A stretch of 64,000 nucleotides of DNA. Origin: Spirochaetales bacterium (GTDB taxonomy: Bacteria > Spirochaetota > Spirochaetia > DSM-2461). The stretch lies in contig JAFGXR010000001.1 of NCBI GenBank assembly GCA_016936555.1, positions 1 to 64,000 of the forward strand. Direction: 5' to 3'. A program made the position numbers and the translations under genes. The notes beneath the pieces are model-generated. The model had not been told where the DNA came from, made no database searches, and was given only the letters and a program-made list of their open reading frames with translations. The stretch's first letter is position 1. Each line of letters begins with the position of its first letter. Of this stretch, positions 61,493-64,000 are shown one piece after another.

Positions 61493-63778
61493 ATGGCCTG
61501 GAAAGATGTGAAGGTTCAGCGGAAGTTTGCTCTCGGTTTCGGATCCATTATCATCATGCTGATCGGCACGAGCCTCGTTTCCATTTATCTCATACAGCAG
61601 ATAGTCTCCAATGCAGGTCAGGTCATTGAGGGCAATAATCTGAAATCGGACATAATTCAGAAAGAGGTCGATCATCTTAACTGGCAGAAGACATTATCCC
61701 TTTATGTCAATGACAGCACCGGGAAAGTCGCCTCTGTGCAGACTGATCCCGATAAATGTCTCTTCGGATTATGGCTCAACAGCCAGGAGAGAAAAGCGGC
61801 GGAGAATCTGGTTCCCTCTTTGGCTCCGATGCTACAGGAATTGGAAACCTACCACGAACAGCTCCATGATAGTGCTCGGAAAATCGAACAGATCCATACT
61901 GTATTCGACCCGGACCTGGGAAATATCCTCAGGGAAAGCAAGAATATACATCTTGAGTGGAACCTGGGATTCCTCGATTTTATAACGGGGGAAGAGGCAG
62001 TAGTGAATTATGCCGATTCAGAACTGGAAACCTGCGAGCTTACCCAATGGATTGCCTCATCGGGAGCGGCGAATCTGCTGTCTCATCACAGGGAGCTGCA
62101 ACAGATGATTTCTGAGCTCGAAACAGCCCATAATGCAGTGCATGAGGGCATCGCAGGGATAGGGCAGGAGCTGGCCGATGGAAATCTCGAGAAGGCTTCC
62201 GAGTCCTATTACGGGAGCTACGGGAAAAGCATGGCCGATCTCATTAATTCTCTCGACAAGTTAATAACCTGGCAGGATAAGGAGTTGCAGAACAGACAGA
62301 GGTCCATGCAGATTTTTTCTACTGAAACAAGAGATGCTTTGATAAATGTTCAGAATATCATGCATGATATGGTGGATACGGTTTCGGAAAATATTCTGTC
62401 GGAAGACGATATGCTGGAATCCGCCCGTGTCGGAGCTCAGAAATTGCTGATCAGCAGCCTTATAATTATATTCGCCGCCATCGTAAGCGCCGTCATTCTC
62501 ACTTTGTCTCTTCTCAGACCGATCATTAAATGTGTCGGTTTTGCCGATCAGGTTTCATCGGGAGATCTCAAGGCAACGCTCGGTATCGATCAGAAGGATC
62601 AGATAGGGGAACTGGCGGAATCTCTCCGCCGTGTACTTAAGGGATTCCGCGAAAAAGCGGAAATCGTTGAACGTTTTGCCGAAGGGGACCTGACAGCCGA
62701 GGTTGCAACCTTATCGGATAAAGACGGCCTTGGTATTTCACTTAAAAAAATGAAGAGAGATCTCAATGAACTGATTGGGCAGGTCGTAGCTTCGGTCGAT
62801 CAGATAACCTCAGGTGCCGAGCAGATCGCCCAGGCCAGCCAGAGCCTCTCCGAAGGGGCGGCGACACAGGCCAGCAGTACCGAAGAAGTTTCGGTCATGG
62901 TCAACGAGATCTCCGGTCAGGCCGCTCAAAATGCCGACAACGCCTCTCAGGCGAAGAGCATATCGGAAAAAGCGACTATTGATGCGGAAAAGGGTAATGA
63001 AAGCATGAAAGCCGTTGTTGCCCTTATGGAGAAAATCAATACCGGTGCCGATGAAACGAAGAAAATCGTCAAAGTAATCGACGATATCGCTTTTCAGATC
63101 AATCTTCTCGCCCTCAATGCCAATGTTGAGGCTGCCAGAGCGGGTAAATACGGGAAAGGTTTTGCCGTGGTCGCCGATGAAGTCAGAAATCTCGCGGTGA
63201 AAAGCGCTCAGGCAGCCAGGGAGACATCCGACATGATGGAAGAGTCGATCGGTAATATTCAAAACGGATATTCAGCCGTTCTGAAATCAGCTGAACAACT
63301 GAGGGAAATTGTTACGGGATCCCGGCAGGTTACGGAAATCCTCGAGGAAATCGCCGCGGCGAGCAGGAATCAGGATGACGGTATTTCCCAGGCGACCGGT
63401 GCTCTTGATCTGATAGACAAGATCACACAGGAGAATACCGGTAACGCCGAGGAAACCGCCTCGGCATCGGAAGAGCTTTCCAGTCAGAGCCTTCAGCTCA
63501 AAGGTCTCGTTGAGCGCTTCAAACTGGAAAAAACTGAGGCGCCCAAACCTCTTCCCGGCCGACCGATTCCGGTCCGGAAGCCGGGGGCTCTGAAGTCTCT
63601 ACCCGAAAAGGGCTTCGGGAAACCGGCAGAGAAAAAAGAGAATTTCCTGAAGAGCGGACAATTCTCCGGGGAGAACAGTTTCGACAAACAGCCGGGAAAT
63701 TCTTTCTCCACGGGAATTAAACCCGTTAATCCATCTGAGGTCATTTCGCTCGATGATAACGATTTCGATCAGTTCTAG
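61493..63778 (+). CDS. Methyl-accepting chemotaxis protein with two CZB domains
   Basis: The 761-residue receptor has membrane segments near residues 13-36 and 326-346, a HAMP-type region, and a signalling domain with DIAFQINLLALNANVEAARAG and GFAVVADEVRNLA. The extracytoplasmic part contains two CZB zinc-binding modules. The first has His61, Cys89, His121 and His125 (VDHLNWQKTL, DKCLFGLWL, HEQLH); the second has His153, Cys181, His213 and His217. Spacing (28, 32 and 4 residues) is identical. It therefore probably senses zinc or a zinc-oxidising agent such as hypochlorite. GGAGG precedes the ATG. Confidence 0.92.
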   Translation: MAWKDVKVQRKFALGFGSIIIMLIGTSLVSIYLIQQIVSNAGQVIEGNNLKSDIIQKEVDHLNWQKTLSLYVNDSTGKVASVQTDPDKCLFGLWLNSQERKAAENLVPSLAPMLQELETYHEQLHDSARKIEQIHTVFDPDLGNILRESKNIHLEWNLGFLDFITGEEAVVNYADSELETCELTQWIASSGAANLLSHHRELQQMISELETAHNAVHEGIAGIGQELADGNLEKASESYYGSYGKSMADLINSLDKLITWQDKELQNRQRSMQIFSTETRDALINVQNIMHDMVDTVSENILSEDDMLESARVGAQKLLISSLIIIFAAIVSAVILTLSLLRPIIKCVGFADQVSSGDLKATLGIDQKDQIGELAESLRRVLKGFREKAEIVERFAEGDLTAEVATLSDKDGLGISLKKMKRDLNELIGQVVASVDQITSGAEQIAQASQSLSEGAATQASSTEEVSVMVNEISGQAAQNADNASQAKSISEKATIDAEKGNESMKAVVALMEKINTGADETKKIVKVIDDIAFQINLLALNANVEAARAGKYGKGFAVVADEVRNLAVKSAQAARETSDMMEESIGNIQNGYSAVLKSAEQLREIVTGSRQVTEILEEIAAASRNQDDGISQATGALDLIDKITQENTGNAEETASASEELSSQSLQLKGLVERFKLEKTEAPKPLPGRPIPVRKPGALKSLPEKGFGKPAEKKENFLKSGQFSGENSFDKQPGNSFSTGIKPVNPSEVISLDDNDFDQF

Positions 63779-64000
63779 CGGAGACGGAATACCAGCGAGT
63801 TAAACTCCTCTTCTGTCATGGAGAGGGGTTTTTCTTCAAAGGTATTTCTCGTAGAGGAATAGACCTCTCCGTCGGGGCCACTGATTCTCAAGCCGATGTT
63901 GTTGCCCCATTCATCGTATTCCTTCCGGGTTTGTTCCATAAGTCCCCCTTCGTAGTTATAGGCGGCTCTTTCGATTTCATTCCCTTTCTCATCGTAGAAT
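63775..64000 (-). CDS. 3' end of a minus-strand gene with YD-like repeats (partial)
   Basis: Reading the minus strand from the window end, the frame is open as FYDEKGNEIERAAYNYEGGL, MEQTRKEYDEWGNNIGLRIS, SGPDGEVYSSTRNTFEEK and ends ...FRLR at a stop in 63775-63777, overlapping the receptor stop tail-to-tail by three or four bases (CTAG). YDEKGNEI and YDEWGNNI repeat about 23 residues apart, resembling the YD/RHS-type repeat of cell-surface proteins. The 5' part is outside the window, so it is not in the ORF track. The function is unknown. Confidence 0.7.
   Translation of the reverse strand, partial: FYDEKGNEIERAAYNYEGGLMEQTRKEYDEWGNNIGLRISGPDGEVYSSTRNTFEEKPLSMTEEEFNSLVFRLR

Overview
This window looks like a chromosomal segment of a free-living or host-associated spirochaete (Spirochaetales; I cannot fix the genus). 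Three things point there. The flagellar genes include the spirochaete collar gene flbB. FlgE carries Lys165 and Cys178-Asn179, the residues used for the lysinoalanine hook cross-link in Treponema denticola. And a reduced division cluster (mraZ-rsmH-ftsL-murF-mraY-ftsW-ftsQ-ftsA-ftsZ) leads through xer/dprA/hslVU straight into one very long flagellar operon, as in Borrelia and Treponema. Almost every gene is on the + strand, and many overlap by 1-14 bases.

Layout. (1) 1-1546: 3' end of a 5S rRNA gene, a degenerate second copy of the 5S tail, AT-rich spacer and a broken CsgG/LpoB-like gene. (2) 1547-6463: cheW, a DegT-family aminotransferase, nadK, recN and a conserved hypothetical. (3) 6467-12196: cdd (the only complete minus-strand gene), a membrane-anchored beta-propeller protein, an M23-like protein without its zinc ligands, a methyltransferase, a DUF4912 protein and a GH57 glucan branching enzyme, closed by a clear terminator. 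(4) 12330-21045: the division/cell-wall cluster with a sigma70 promoter and a five-repeat MraZ operator. (5) 21048-26512: two Xer recombinases around a TPR lipoprotein and dprA, then hslVU. (6) 26581-33946: flgB, flgC, fliE-fliJ, flbB. (7) 33947-36725: a foreign island inside the flagellar operon, holding Rhs debris, a small membrane protein, a PIN-type toxin-antitoxin pair and a second antitoxin with a truncated PemK/MazF-like toxin. (8) 36726-54172: fliK, flgDE, flbD, motAB, fliL-fliR, flhBAFG, an acidic membrane protein and the sigma28-type factor. (9) 54186-63778: a FapA/DUF342 protein, two small unknowns, an Hsp70, a J-protein with a HEAT-like tail, a divergent CheA and a chemoreceptor with two tandem CZB zinc-binding domains. 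(10) 63775-64000: 3' end of a minus-strand gene with YD-like repeats.

How it works together: region 4 makes lipid I and the Z-ring divisome. Regions 6 and 8 encode most of the periplasmic flagellum: rod, MS-ring, switch, export ATPase and gate, collar, hook, stator, the FlhF/FlhG number and position regulators and the late-gene sigma factor. Regions 2 and 9 add chemosensory parts. The points most worth a second look are the island splitting the flagellar operon, the tandem-CZB receptor beside an unusual CheA and an Hsp70/J-HEAT pair, a perfect 36-bp palindrome between flgE and flbD, an 18-bp minisatellite inside fliN/fliY, the M23 homologue lacking its zinc site, and the phased MraZ operator that contains the mraZ start codon. 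All calls rest on reading the sequence and the supplied ORF track; no database search was run.
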